Of a stretch of 64,000 nt of DNA, positions 37,443 to 45,816 are shown in pieces. Below the pieces are notes generated by a model. It did no database searches, was not told where the DNA came from, and worked only from the letters and a program-made list of their open reading frames with translations. This DNA comes from Marinicella sp. (GTDB lineage Bacteria > Pseudomonadota > Gammaproteobacteria > Xanthomonadales > Marinicellaceae). The stretch lies in NCBI GenBank assembly GCA_028284365.1, contig JANQRW010000055.1, forward strand, positions 18,574-82,573. The letters run 5' to 3'. Position 1 is the first letter of the stretch. Each line of letters begins with the position of its first letter. The position numbers were made by a program, and so were the translations under genes.

Positions 37443-38578
37443 TGAAAGATTTGTTATTTATCATTGGCGTCGTATTTTCTGTGGTGTTGAGTGTTGGTTT
37501 GTCGTATCAGAAACAAAGGCAAAACCAGGGAACTGACATATTGTCTAAGCAGTTTGAAAACCCAATACTACCAAGAATTGAGCAGTTCGAGCGAAGCTAC
37601 GATGTCAATTTGTCCACGGTTAAACAGTTGGTGCCCGGTGACTTGTTTTCACCGCACGACATCAGTTTGTTGCATGATCTTGAGAAAAATTATGATGTAC
37701 TGATATTTGGAGACAGTTCTGTGTACATGGGTTTTTCGCCACAGGTACTAAGACAGATAACCAACAAAAAGGTTGGAATATTTTCTTATGCAGCTTTAAG
37801 CATGAATGAAAAACTAATTGATTTCATTGCATATACGTCAGATGCACTGCTTAAAAAGAATGGACTTATTTTATTTGTTTTCAATCATGCTTTTTGGGGC
37901 AAGGGATTTCAAACCGAGCAAGAAAACCCAGAATTAGAGCAGCTGATAAATCAAAGAGACTTATATGATGGTAACCAAGGGTGCTTTTTTTGTGCCTTTA
38001 ATCAGAAAAGACACTTTGAAGTATTTGAAAAAAGCATCATGAATTATTTTGGGTTGCCAGAAAAAACACTTATCTCGTTCAGTTTTTATAACGATCACCT
38101 GGCTCAGTATGTGACCCCCAACTATCATGCCAAAAAAACCAAAAACTTAAATAACCGACTCAGGCGTGGTCGATATATCTTTGATAAGAGTTTTGTATTT
38201 GTGCACATGCAATCCCCTAATATGATTCAAAAGAAGCCGCCGTTTTCAGAGTTAAAGCCCTATAAAAACAATAACATTCAAATGACAGCGAATCAGCTAG
38301 AAGCTAACAAATTTAACTTTGCTTTTGTCATTCCACTTACTACTGATGATTCCATGAGAGAGTCTCTCCATCGGATTTATGAAACTTATTTTACTGGCCG
38401 ATTGATGGCAGATATGAACCAACTGATGCCGGATGATTGGGTTATAGAGGGGCAGAACTTAACCCATATGTCCAACTTAGGTTCTTTCAGACAAGCGGTA
38501 CTTTTATCACAGTGGTTAAACAGGTATTACGCAGGTGAAACAGTGCAAGCAGAATTAAACCGAGTGATTAAGCACTAG
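37442..38578 (+). CDS. SGNH-like periplasmic partner of the MBOAT acyltransferase
   Basis: A 378-aa protein anchored by one N-terminal membrane segment (MKDLLFIIGVVFSVVLSVGL). The periplasmic part begins at about residue 25. The Ser block is DVLIFGDSSVYMGFSP (about 84-99), with the D-S of SGNH/DltD-type enzymes. A C-terminal stretch LTHMSNLGSFRQAV (about 345-358) may supply the His. It is coupled to the MBOAT gene by a TGATG overlap. In AlgI-AlgX/AlgJ and DltB-DltD systems the partner completes acyl transfer to the polymer, and the same is inferred here. Confidence 0.75.
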   Translation: MKDLLFIIGVVFSVVLSVGLSYQKQRQNQGTDILSKQFENPILPRIEQFERSYDVNLSTVKQLVPGDLFSPHDISLLHDLEKNYDVLIFGDSSVYMGFSPQVLRQITNKKVGIFSYAALSMNEKLIDFIAYTSDALLKKNGLILFVFNHAFWGKGFQTEQENPELEQLINQRDLYDGNQGCFFCAFNQKRHFEVFEKSIMNYFGLPEKTLISFSFYNDHLAQYVTPNYHAKKTKNLNNRLRRGRYIFDKSFVFVHMQSPNMIQKKPPFSELKPYKNNNIQMTANQLEANKFNFAFVIPLTTDDSMRESLHRIYETYFTGRLMADMNQLMPDDWVIEGQNLTHMSNLGSFRQAVLLSQWLNRYYAGETVQAELNRVIKH

Positions 38579-38594
38579 CTACTTTAGCTAAGGC

Positions 38595-40664
38595 TCAGAG
38601 AGTTATGGTTATGTTTTTGGTGGTGGGCTTCAGTATTAATCTGTTTTTTGTGTAGTCAATCACTTCAGAGCCAATGACTTTTTGAGGTTTACGGCGTGTC
38701 ACAAAAACCAATGCAGATTGGCTGTTTACTTTTTCAAGAGATATACCAACCCCATTGTTTTTGTAGGTGATTTTTACAGGCATGAGATCAACTACTTTAT
38801 TGACATAAAAGTCTCTCGGCGAGGTTGGTGTCAGAGTGGCTTCATTTATTATTTGGTATTTGTGACGATAACTTAACAGATCAATGGTTTCACCTTCATA
38901 GGTGGCCACGGCATTTCTTACCTGCCACTGAACATTTTTTATTTTTATTACACAGGAAAGTGACCGATCACCACTGTAAACCAGAGGAGCTTGACCGCTG
39001 CTGGTTAATTCATCTTGCTTAATTGAAAAGTTCTTTTTCTCAGATATATTGAACTCCTTTGAATTGACAAGCAAGGTTTGGGGTTCATTGGGTTCGGTTA
39101 CTTTCTCTAAAGCAAGTTGGGACAGGATGAATTTTTTTGGATGGTTTTCAAAAACAAAACTGAGTTTTAAATATTTGGATATGCCCTCAGATAGTTCTGG
39201 AATAGAAAATGTTGTCTTAAAGTGTCCCGGCGTATCACCATCCATGACAGCGACTGCAGATTCATATAGGGTGTTGTGTTTTGAATCCAGAACCCGAAAA
39301 CTGTATTTAACCTTGCCATCAGTAATTTCATCCTTAACTGGTAGGGTGTTCAGCTTTACAGCAAAGCGATCTGATGACTCACATCTGAAATAGCTACCTC
39401 TTTCTAGATAGTTAAATTTGTTGGTTCTTTGTGATGGCAAGTTCACTACCAGGTTTTCATCAGTTGGGTTGGTTAGTTTTAAACCTTGTTTTGTGGTTTT
39501 TCTGTGTACTGTTTTGGGTATTATCTGATAACCCACGGTCTTATTCATCCGCTTGCCAACGAAAAACAACTCGCTGGTCAAGTTGAATTTTGAGTTGTCA
39601 TTCATGACAGGGCTTTGAATGGTCCGGGTAAATACTGTGGCATCGCTTTTGGACAAAAAGTGATTGGTCATTTGGTGTTTGACATTGTTAGTTAGTTTGC
39701 CATGACCATAATAATAATGCATTTGAGCCGCTGGGTTAAATGTAGTTTCTACATTAAGCTGGTCAGATAAATTAGGAAAACCAAGGTTGGCTAAAAAGTC
39801 TTTTTTGGTTGCACTGTAAGACTTAACTACCAGGCCTTTTTTGCTGATGGCAAAATAGATACCACCCAAGTGACCATGCCCATAAGGCCCCCATTCTTCA
39901 GGTGGGTTAAACCCACCAATCCTACCATTAGAGACATACAACCTTTGGTCTCTTTTTACTATTTCATAGAGATGATTATGCCCATGCAACCAAGCAATAA
40001 CATTGTTGTGTTTGTTGATTACACTGAGAACTTGATGACTGTTAATCACTGTGCGGTAGCCATTTTCACCATTGTCGTAAGTGGTGTCTTTGATGCTGTT
40101 ATGCGACAGGATTATTGTGGTTTTGTTTTTGTTTATTTGTAAATCGTGCTTTAGCCAGTTAATGGTTTCCTGATTGACCAATATGGTATCCAGTAGCTGT
40201 GGTACAGAAATGAAATGAATACCGTTGTAGTCAAAACTATAATAAGGCCTTAAATTTTGGCTGCCAATTTGAGAGGCCACCAGTTCTGTGTCAGAAGGTC
40301 CTCTTCCCAGTTCGTGATTTCCAGGTACGTAATGAAACATCTTTTCTGAAAACGGGCTGATAAAATGTGTAAGCCATTGATTTCTAGCGATGTTTCTTTC
40401 TGTTTCATTTAAATAACCATGATGCAGGTCACCGGTATCAAAGATCAAGTCAATATTTGGGAATTGGGATTTGATGGTTTGAATGGCTTGGCTTTGTTCT
40501 TCAATTGATGGCTGATCAGCTCCTCTCCAACCAATGTGCGCGTCTGAAAATATGAAGCCGGATAGGTAGGTTTTTTCAGGAGCTTTTACAGTAGAGCACG
40601 AGGATAAGAAACTTGCTGTTGAAGCCAAAATAATTGGTGATTTTAGAACGGTTCTTCTTTTCAT
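38595..40664 (-). CDS. Metallophosphoesterase lipoprotein
   Basis: Exported calcineurin-like phosphoesterase of 689 aa. The N-terminus MKRRTVLKSPIILASTASFLSSC has a lipobox (FLSSC, Cys about residue 23). All metal-binding motifs are present in order: FSDAHIG (about 38-44), DTGDLHHG, PGNHELG, ILSHNS and WLHGHNHL. A second half of about 350 residues is beta-rich with no recognised domain and may bind the substrate or cell surface. The natural substrate is not evident; purple-acid-type, nucleotide or phospholipid phosphatase activities are possible. It is convergent with the acyltransferase pair. Confidence 0.87.
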   Translation of the reverse strand: MKRRTVLKSPIILASTASFLSSCSTVKAPEKTYLSGFIFSDAHIGWRGADQPSIEEQSQAIQTIKSQFPNIDLIFDTGDLHHGYLNETERNIARNQWLTHFISPFSEKMFHYVPGNHELGRGPSDTELVASQIGSQNLRPYYSFDYNGIHFISVPQLLDTILVNQETINWLKHDLQINKNKTTIILSHNSIKDTTYDNGENGYRTVINSHQVLSVINKHNNVIAWLHGHNHLYEIVKRDQRLYVSNGRIGGFNPPEEWGPYGHGHLGGIYFAISKKGLVVKSYSATKKDFLANLGFPNLSDQLNVETTFNPAAQMHYYYGHGKLTNNVKHQMTNHFLSKSDATVFTRTIQSPVMNDNSKFNLTSELFFVGKRMNKTVGYQIIPKTVHRKTTKQGLKLTNPTDENLVVNLPSQRTNKFNYLERGSYFRCESSDRFAVKLNTLPVKDEITDGKVKYSFRVLDSKHNTLYESAVAVMDGDTPGHFKTTFSIPELSEGISKYLKLSFVFENHPKKFILSQLALEKVTEPNEPQTLLVNSKEFNISEKKNFSIKQDELTSSGQAPLVYSGDRSLSCVIKIKNVQWQVRNAVATYEGETIDLLSYRHKYQIINEATLTPTSPRDFYVNKVVDLMPVKITYKNNGVGISLEKVNSQSALVFVTRRKPQKVIGSEVIDYTKNRLILKPTTKNITITL

Positions 40665-40763
40665 TGTTAATGAAATGGCTTATGAGAGAAAACAAGGTGT
40701 CATTTTGGTGCTTTACTACAATCGAGTCAAGCAGCTAATCTAAAAAACGGAGGATACTTGATA

Positions 40764-40853
40764 ATGGCTTATTTTGATTGGAGCTTATATCAAAGTTTAG
40801 GCGGCAAGGGTGAATGTGTCTTGGAAACACGACCAAAACACAGGCCAGATTAA
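40764..40853 (+). CDS. Possible small ORF (29 aa) or small RNA in a 222-bp gap
   Basis: Between two minus-strand genes a plus-strand ATG at 40764 opens 29 codons (beginning MAYFDWSLYQSLGGKGE) and ends at TAA 40851-40853. GGAGG stands 10 bp before the ATG, and a -10-like TACAAT lies about 45 bp further upstream. The stop lies inside a strong hairpin (40835-40865). The order of ribosome site, ORF and terminator suggests a tiny transcription unit, coding or regulatory. No homologue is recognised. Confidence 0.3.
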   Translation: MAYFDWSLYQSLGGKGECVLETRPKHRPD

Positions 40854-40865
40854 GGCCAGTGTTTT
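40835..40865. terminator. Strong hairpin terminator, usable from both strands
   Basis: AAAACACAGGCC (40835-40846) pairs with GGCCAGTGTTTT (40854-40865): 12 bp with one mismatch and a 7-nt loop, with T-runs at both 3' sides. It lies 21 bp after the stop of the minus-strand gene ending at 40887 and would also end the small plus-strand unit. Confidence 0.75.
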
Positions 40866-40886
40866 GATTACAGTGTTTCTGTGTCT

Positions 40887-42485
40887 TTACTTAGTTAATA
40901 GCTGCTCTAACTTCTCTATTCTTTCTAACAGTTCCTTATTACTGGCTTTGAGTTTTTTGATGTCTTTATCTTTTTCAACAACCCTAGATCCAAGCTCCTG
41001 TAATGCGGCGATTGTAACTCCAGCAGTGTCGATCATTGAGATTTTATCTTCTCTGTTACCTAGGTTAAAAGTGTGGAAGAAGTCTTGAGCCATCGGACCC
41101 AAGTGCTTATTGTTATCTTCATCAAATTCATAGTTCCAGATGGTAACAGGTAAACTCATTAATTTATCAAAGATTATTTTTGTATCTATTGGTGTGATGT
41201 TTTCCTTGGTGTTAACATCTGAGTTTTGTGATAATGCTCCCCGTATAGTCATGTTCCCATTGCTGTCCATTGACAAGTTGGTGGCTCCCGCACCTACACT
41301 CGACTGAATCTCCATCTCACCAGTATTAGAAACAGTAAATTCAGGGACTCCTGAACCGATTTGAGATATCTCAAACACATTCGAATTATTAGTAAATTTC
41401 CAGGTCGAACTCGTGTCCAGATTTTCCAGTCTAATGGTTGCATTTCCCGTGGGCTTGGTAACGTGTAATTCAGCTTTTGGGTCATTTGTTCCAAAACCAA
41501 ATCTGTTGTCATTATCGAAGACAACGGTGTTGTTTAAAAATTCAAGACCATCTGCTTGAATATCAATAGAACTGGATGGTGCACCTGGTCTTATTCTGAA
41601 TGGTAATTTACTTCCATTGGTTACATCTCTGACAAAGAAGTTTGCTTCATTGCCAGCCACATCCCATGTCTGTGGTGTCCAGCCGTTGGAACCATTTTGT
41701 TCTAACCTGAGGGTTGGGGTGTCACCATCAACAACGTGAGTCTCGACCACTGGATTGTTCGTGCCAAAACCGATCTTACCCCCATTGTCGATATATAAGG
41801 CATTGTTTCTGGCACCTGCTTCAACGGTAAACGGTGTGCGGCCGCCATCAATGTCAGTGATCGAGAACCTGTTGGCACCGCCGTTGTTGCTGTCATTAGC
41901 GGTTAATTCCCAGTCATTGCTTGGAAAGCTGGCCGAGACACTGGTGTCTTGAAAACGGATTCTTAGGTTGTTTTCTTTGAGTCTTATGGTATCAAAGCCA
42001 AAACTTTCACCATTGACACAATCCTGTCCAACACACAGTGAGTTCAGAACGATTAAATCATCATTAATTTGTTGGTCTCTGGTTGCTTCATCCTGATCTA
42101 CCACGGATTTACCGTTTTTAACCGAAAAAGTGCCACTCAGAGAAGTTAAGTTTTGGTTTTCTGGTTCTTCAGTTGTTAAATCTGTATCCCTTTCAGTTTT
42201 AAGTCGAAAATCAACAATTGGCATCAATTCGTATTTGTATTGTCCATCGTTAAAGCCTTTCAAATCAAGGTCTTTGGCATCAACTAAAATGCCGGCATTG
42301 CCGCTGAAGTTAATGCTCTTTAATTCTCCACCAGGTGTTTGAATCTTTAGTTGGTATGTAAACTCTGGGTTGAGTCCAGTCATTTCCAATTGTTGATTTT
42401 GGACGGTTGTGTTGACCTCAGTCAGTCCAGTGATTGAAAAACCCAATAGCCCAATGAGCCTGATTGTTTTGATGAAGGCATTCAT
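40887..42485 (-). CDS. Secreted protein with C-terminal S74-type intramolecular chaperone domain
   Basis: Exported 532-aa protein. An N-terminal hydrophobic segment (IKTIRLIGLLGFSITGL) acts as signal peptide; AAGGGG lies just before the ATG at 42485. The middle (about 140-420) is a repetitive beta-structure with units such as IGFGTNNPVVETHV and FGFGTNDPKAELHV, typical of trimeric fibres. Residues about 420-500 match the S74 chaperone domain: SDVNTKENITPI (Ser-Lys dyad region), HLGPMAQDF and DTAGVTIAALQEL. A coiled coil ends the chain. In phage fibres this domain trimerises the fibre and then cuts itself off. No phage gene is near, so this is likely a cell-surface fibre. Confidence 0.82.
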   Translation of the reverse strand: MNAFIKTIRLIGLLGFSITGLTEVNTTVQNQQLEMTGLNPEFTYQLKIQTPGGELKSINFSGNAGILVDAKDLDLKGFNDGQYKYELMPIVDFRLKTERDTDLTTEEPENQNLTSLSGTFSVKNGKSVVDQDEATRDQQINDDLIVLNSLCVGQDCVNGESFGFDTIRLKENNLRIRFQDTSVSASFPSNDWELTANDSNNGGANRFSITDIDGGRTPFTVEAGARNNALYIDNGGKIGFGTNNPVVETHVVDGDTPTLRLEQNGSNGWTPQTWDVAGNEANFFVRDVTNGSKLPFRIRPGAPSSSIDIQADGLEFLNNTVVFDNDNRFGFGTNDPKAELHVTKPTGNATIRLENLDTSSTWKFTNNSNVFEISQIGSGVPEFTVSNTGEMEIQSSVGAGATNLSMDSNGNMTIRGALSQNSDVNTKENITPIDTKIIFDKLMSLPVTIWNYEFDEDNNKHLGPMAQDFFHTFNLGNREDKISMIDTAGVTIAALQELGSRVVEKDKDIKKLKASNKELLERIEKLEQLLTK

Positions 42486-42593
42486 AGTTTCCCCTTGTTT
42501 GTTTTTAGTAATACCAATTTATCATAGCCTAAGCATGAATCAATGTCATGTTTTTTTGAGCCTTATGCCATTCAAAAAACTTATATCTTAGCG

Positions 42594-42621
42594 TTACAGA
42601 CGTAACTAAAAAGGATACAAT
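42594..42621 (+). promoter_or_regulatory. Candidate polA promoter
   Basis: TTACAG (42594-42599) and TACAAT (42616-42621) are 16 bp apart in the divergent gap between polA and the S74 protein gene. Transcription would start near 42628, about 27 bases before the ATG of polA. Confidence 0.45.
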
Positions 42622-42654
42622 TTAAACCACTCTTTTGGTTCCCAACGCATAAAA

Positions 42655-45342
42655 ATGGCAAATAAAACACTCTACCTGGTTGATGGCTCTTCATACTTAT
42701 TTCGAGCATTTTTCTCACCAGGGCTTAATCGCCTAACCAGTAAAGAAGGGCACCCAACGGGTGTCATGTACGGTGTGACTAATATGTTGCAACGAATGCT
42801 AGATGAATATGGTCCAGAGTATATGGTGGTGGTGTTTGATGCGAAGGGTAAGACATTTCGTCATGATATGTATCCAGAATATAAAGCCAACCGGCCACCG
42901 ATGCCGGATGAGTTGCGCGTGCAATTGCAACCCACCAAAGACTTGATTCAAGCCATGGGCATTCCAATGCTTGAGGTCCCACATGTAGAGGCAGATGATG
43001 TGATTGGGACGCTGGTTAAAAAGGCAGAAAAATTAGGTGTTGAAACACTGGTTTCTACCAGTGACAAGGATTTGGCACAACTGGTGTCAAAACATGTGAC
43101 CTTGGTTAATACCATGTCCGATTATGTCATGGATGAAGCGGGAGTGATGGAAAAGTTTGGGGTCAGGCCTGATCAAATTATTGATTATCTGGCATTGATT
43201 GGTGACTCATCTGACAACATTCCAGGAGTGAATAAAGTTGGCCCTAAAACAGCTGTTAAGTGGTTACAAGAGTACGAAACAGTGGATAATATCATCATTC
43301 ATGCAGATGGCTTTAAAGGTAAAGTGGGTGAATATCTGCGTGAAGGGATTGAACAACTGAAATTGTCACGCGAACTGGTGGTGATTAAAAAAGATTGTGA
43401 TGTCAGCTACCAAGTAGGTGATTTTGAGTTACAACCCAAGGACATCAAAAGCCTCAATGAGATTGGCAACAAATTTAATATGAAGCGTTTTGCTGAGTTG
43501 TCAGTTACTGATACAGAAGATGAAAAAACACCTGAAAAGATTGAATATACCTGCATTAGGGATATGGAGAGCTTAAAGGAGTGGTTGGTACAAATTAAAC
43601 AAGCTGGTTTGGTGGCTTTTGATTTAGAGACGGATTCTCTCAATCCAATTGGTGCCAATATCATTGGCATGTCATTCTCATATGAAGCTGGTGATGCTGC
43701 TTATGTGCCCATTGGCCATGTAAGTATGGATAATGAAAAACCAGCCAATCAACTTAATCTTGGTGAGGTACTGGCTGAGGTTATACCTGTGCTACAGCAA
43801 GTTGAGGTAGTCGGGCAGCACTTTAAATATGATTTGAATGTGTTGTCGAATTATGGTGTTGATTTGAGCGCTCAAAAGTTCGATACCATGTTGGAATCTT
43901 ATGTGCTCAATGCTTCGGCATCAAGACATGATATGGATTCATTGGCTGAGCTGTACCTGAACAAAAAGACAGTTAAGTACGAAGAGATTTGTGGTAAAGG
44001 CGCTAAACAGATTCCGTTCGCACAAGTGTCAATCGATGATGCCACGCATTACGCGGCAGAAGATGCTGATATCACTTTACAGCTGCATTATGAGCTGTGG
44101 AGCCAGCTCGAACAAGCCGATCAAGTTAAAGTTTTTACTGAGCTTGAAATGCCATTGGTTCAGGTTTTGGCGGGCATGGAGCAGACCGGTGTGTTGATTG
44201 ACCGGGTTGAACTGGTCAGACAAAGTAGACACCTTGAGTTGAGCATGAATAAATTACAACTCAAAGCTTATGAGTTGGCAGGTAAGGAATTTAATCTAGG
44301 CTCTCCTAAGCAGCTCCAGGTTATTTTGTTTGAGGAACAAGGCATTCCGGTGTTGAAAAAAACGGCAACTGGTCAAGCATCAACAGCTGAGGATGTTTTA
44401 CAAGACTTATCGACTGATTACGAGTTGCCTGCAGTTATTTTGGAGTACCGTTCTTTAAGTAAACTTAAAAGCACTTACACCGACAAACTACCCTTAGAAA
44501 TTAATAATAAAACAGGTCGGGTGCACACTTCTTACCATCAGGCAGTTGCAATTACGGGCCGTTTGTCATCATCAAATCCAAACTTACAAAACATTCCGAT
44601 TCGTACCGAGGAAGGGCGAAAAGTTCGCAAGGCTTTTATAGCACCTGAAGGTTGGCAGTTGATGGCTTCAGACTATTCACAAATTGAATTGCGAATTATG
44701 GCACATTTATCTCAGGATGAGAACTTATTAAAAGCGTTCAATGATGGTGTTGATGTGCATAGTCAGACTGCATCGCAAGTTTTTGATACAACACTGGATG
44801 AAGTGAGTGCAGAACAAAGACGAGCAGCCAAAGCCATCAACTTTGGACTCATGTATGGCATGAGTGCATTTGGTCTAAGTAAGCAGCTACACATTGCTCG
44901 CAAAGAAGCATCAAATTACATGAAGCAGTACTTTGCTCAATATCCTAAAGTAAAAGGTTTTATTGATTCAGTAAAAGCACAAGCAGCCGAGCAAGGTTAT
45001 TTAGATACCTTGTTTGGGCGAAGGTTGTACTTTCCAGAAATCAATAACCGCAACGCCCGGGTCAGAGCCGGGGCTGAACGCGCAGCGATCAACGCACCCA
45101 TGCAAGGCACAGCTGCTGATATCATTAAAAAAGCCATGCTGGCGGTTTATAAAGAAGTTAAAGGTGCTGATGATATTCGTGTCATCATGCAAGTTCACGA
45201 TGAACTGGTCTTTGAGGTTAAGCAAGAGGTAGCACAACAGTGGGCTAAAAAAATTAAAAGCATTATGGAATCAGTGGTTAAGTTAGATGTTCCTCTGGCG
45301 GTGGACTATGGCATAGGTGCTAACTGGGATGAAGCGCACTGA
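42655..45342 (+). CDS. polA: DNA polymerase I
   Basis: Repair and Okazaki-fragment processing polymerase of 895 aa. All three domains are present: 5'-3' nuclease (about 1-260: LVDGSSYLFRAFF, VEADDVIGTL, STSDKDLAQL and GDSSDNIPGV), 3'-5' exonuclease (about 310-490, VAFDLETDSLNP with the metal Asp and Glu intact, and YAAEDADITLQL) and polymerase (about 520-895: SSSNPNLQNIPIRTEEGR, ASDYSQIELRIMAHLS, RRAAKAINFGLMYGMS and MQVHDELVFEV). The proofreading site is not degenerate. It is preceded by a plausible promoter and followed by the origin-like gap. Confidence 0.98.
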   Translation: MANKTLYLVDGSSYLFRAFFSPGLNRLTSKEGHPTGVMYGVTNMLQRMLDEYGPEYMVVVFDAKGKTFRHDMYPEYKANRPPMPDELRVQLQPTKDLIQAMGIPMLEVPHVEADDVIGTLVKKAEKLGVETLVSTSDKDLAQLVSKHVTLVNTMSDYVMDEAGVMEKFGVRPDQIIDYLALIGDSSDNIPGVNKVGPKTAVKWLQEYETVDNIIIHADGFKGKVGEYLREGIEQLKLSRELVVIKKDCDVSYQVGDFELQPKDIKSLNEIGNKFNMKRFAELSVTDTEDEKTPEKIEYTCIRDMESLKEWLVQIKQAGLVAFDLETDSLNPIGANIIGMSFSYEAGDAAYVPIGHVSMDNEKPANQLNLGEVLAEVIPVLQQVEVVGQHFKYDLNVLSNYGVDLSAQKFDTMLESYVLNASASRHDMDSLAELYLNKKTVKYEEICGKGAKQIPFAQVSIDDATHYAAEDADITLQLHYELWSQLEQADQVKVFTELEMPLVQVLAGMEQTGVLIDRVELVRQSRHLELSMNKLQLKAYELAGKEFNLGSPKQLQVILFEEQGIPVLKKTATGQASTAEDVLQDLSTDYELPAVILEYRSLSKLKSTYTDKLPLEINNKTGRVHTSYHQAVAITGRLSSSNPNLQNIPIRTEEGRKVRKAFIAPEGWQLMASDYSQIELRIMAHLSQDENLLKAFNDGVDVHSQTASQVFDTTLDEVSAEQRRAAKAINFGLMYGMSAFGLSKQLHIARKEASNYMKQYFAQYPKVKGFIDSVKAQAAEQGYLDTLFGRRLYFPEINNRNARVRAGAERAAINAPMQGTAADIIKKAMLAVYKEVKGADDIRVIMQVHDELVFEVKQEVAQQWAKKIKSIMESVVKLDVPLAVDYGIGANWDEAH

Positions 45343-45816
45343 GTTCTGTCATCGGTGCAATCAGATTTTATACCTGTTTTAAAGATTCAAAAAAACTAAC
45401 CAACCAGGCGCTCATTAGCAGAGACAAGATCAGGTTGTTACAGAAAATACCAAAGCGTGAGAATAGTTTTAGATATTATCAAGCACAATCGGGTAAGAGG
45501 TGTTGGGTTTTACTCTAGATTGTTCCAGAGCAAATATTAAAAAAAACTGTTGACATGCTTGTTTTTATTCACAGTTGGTCATTGGTTTGTCACAAAACAA
45601 GAATTTAGCTAAATTCGTTCGGTTGATACATTCGGTTTGCCTTGTAAGTGTTTGACAAATAAGATAAAACAAGAATGGTTAAAATTTAACCAAAGCATTC
45701 TGTGTTCAGCCCTATAAAGATAAAAACCAGCGAAAACCAAAGTTGTTAACAAAGTTATCCACAGCTTTTGTGGATAAGTGAAATTTTCGTAAACTTAAAA
45801 ATTGAGCCCTGCCCAT
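45343..45816. other. Gene-free 474-bp region with palindromes and DnaA-box matches (origin-like)
   Basis: This AT-rich gap lies between convergent genes (polA and the TauE-type permease), so it need not hold their promoters. It contains, in order: TTATTCACA (45565-45573, matching TTWTNCACA); TTTGTCACA (45586-45594, one mismatch); a 16-bp perfect palindrome GAATTTAGCTAAATTC (45601-45616); a direct repeat TTCGGTT (45618-45624, 45631-45637); a 15-bp palindrome GGTTAAAATTTAACC (45677-45691); TTGTTAACAA (45743-45752); and two perfect inverted DnaA boxes (45755-45777). Known origins show such a mix. Against this, genes on both sides point toward the region, and no dnaA, gidA or rpmH is nearby. Confidence 0.45.
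45755..45777. promoter_or_regulatory. Inverted pair of perfect DnaA boxes
   Basis: TTATCCACA (45755-45763) and TGTGGATAA (45769-45777) are perfect consensus DnaA boxes facing each other across GCTTT. Two exact 9-mers in this geometry are unlikely by chance in a short gap. They may belong to an origin, a DnaA titration site or a DnaA-controlled element. Confidence 0.6.

Noticed and set aside
40887..42485. Prophage remnant around the S74-domain protein
   Set aside because: Neighbours are a phosphoesterase lipoprotein and polA; there is a signal peptide and no other phage gene.
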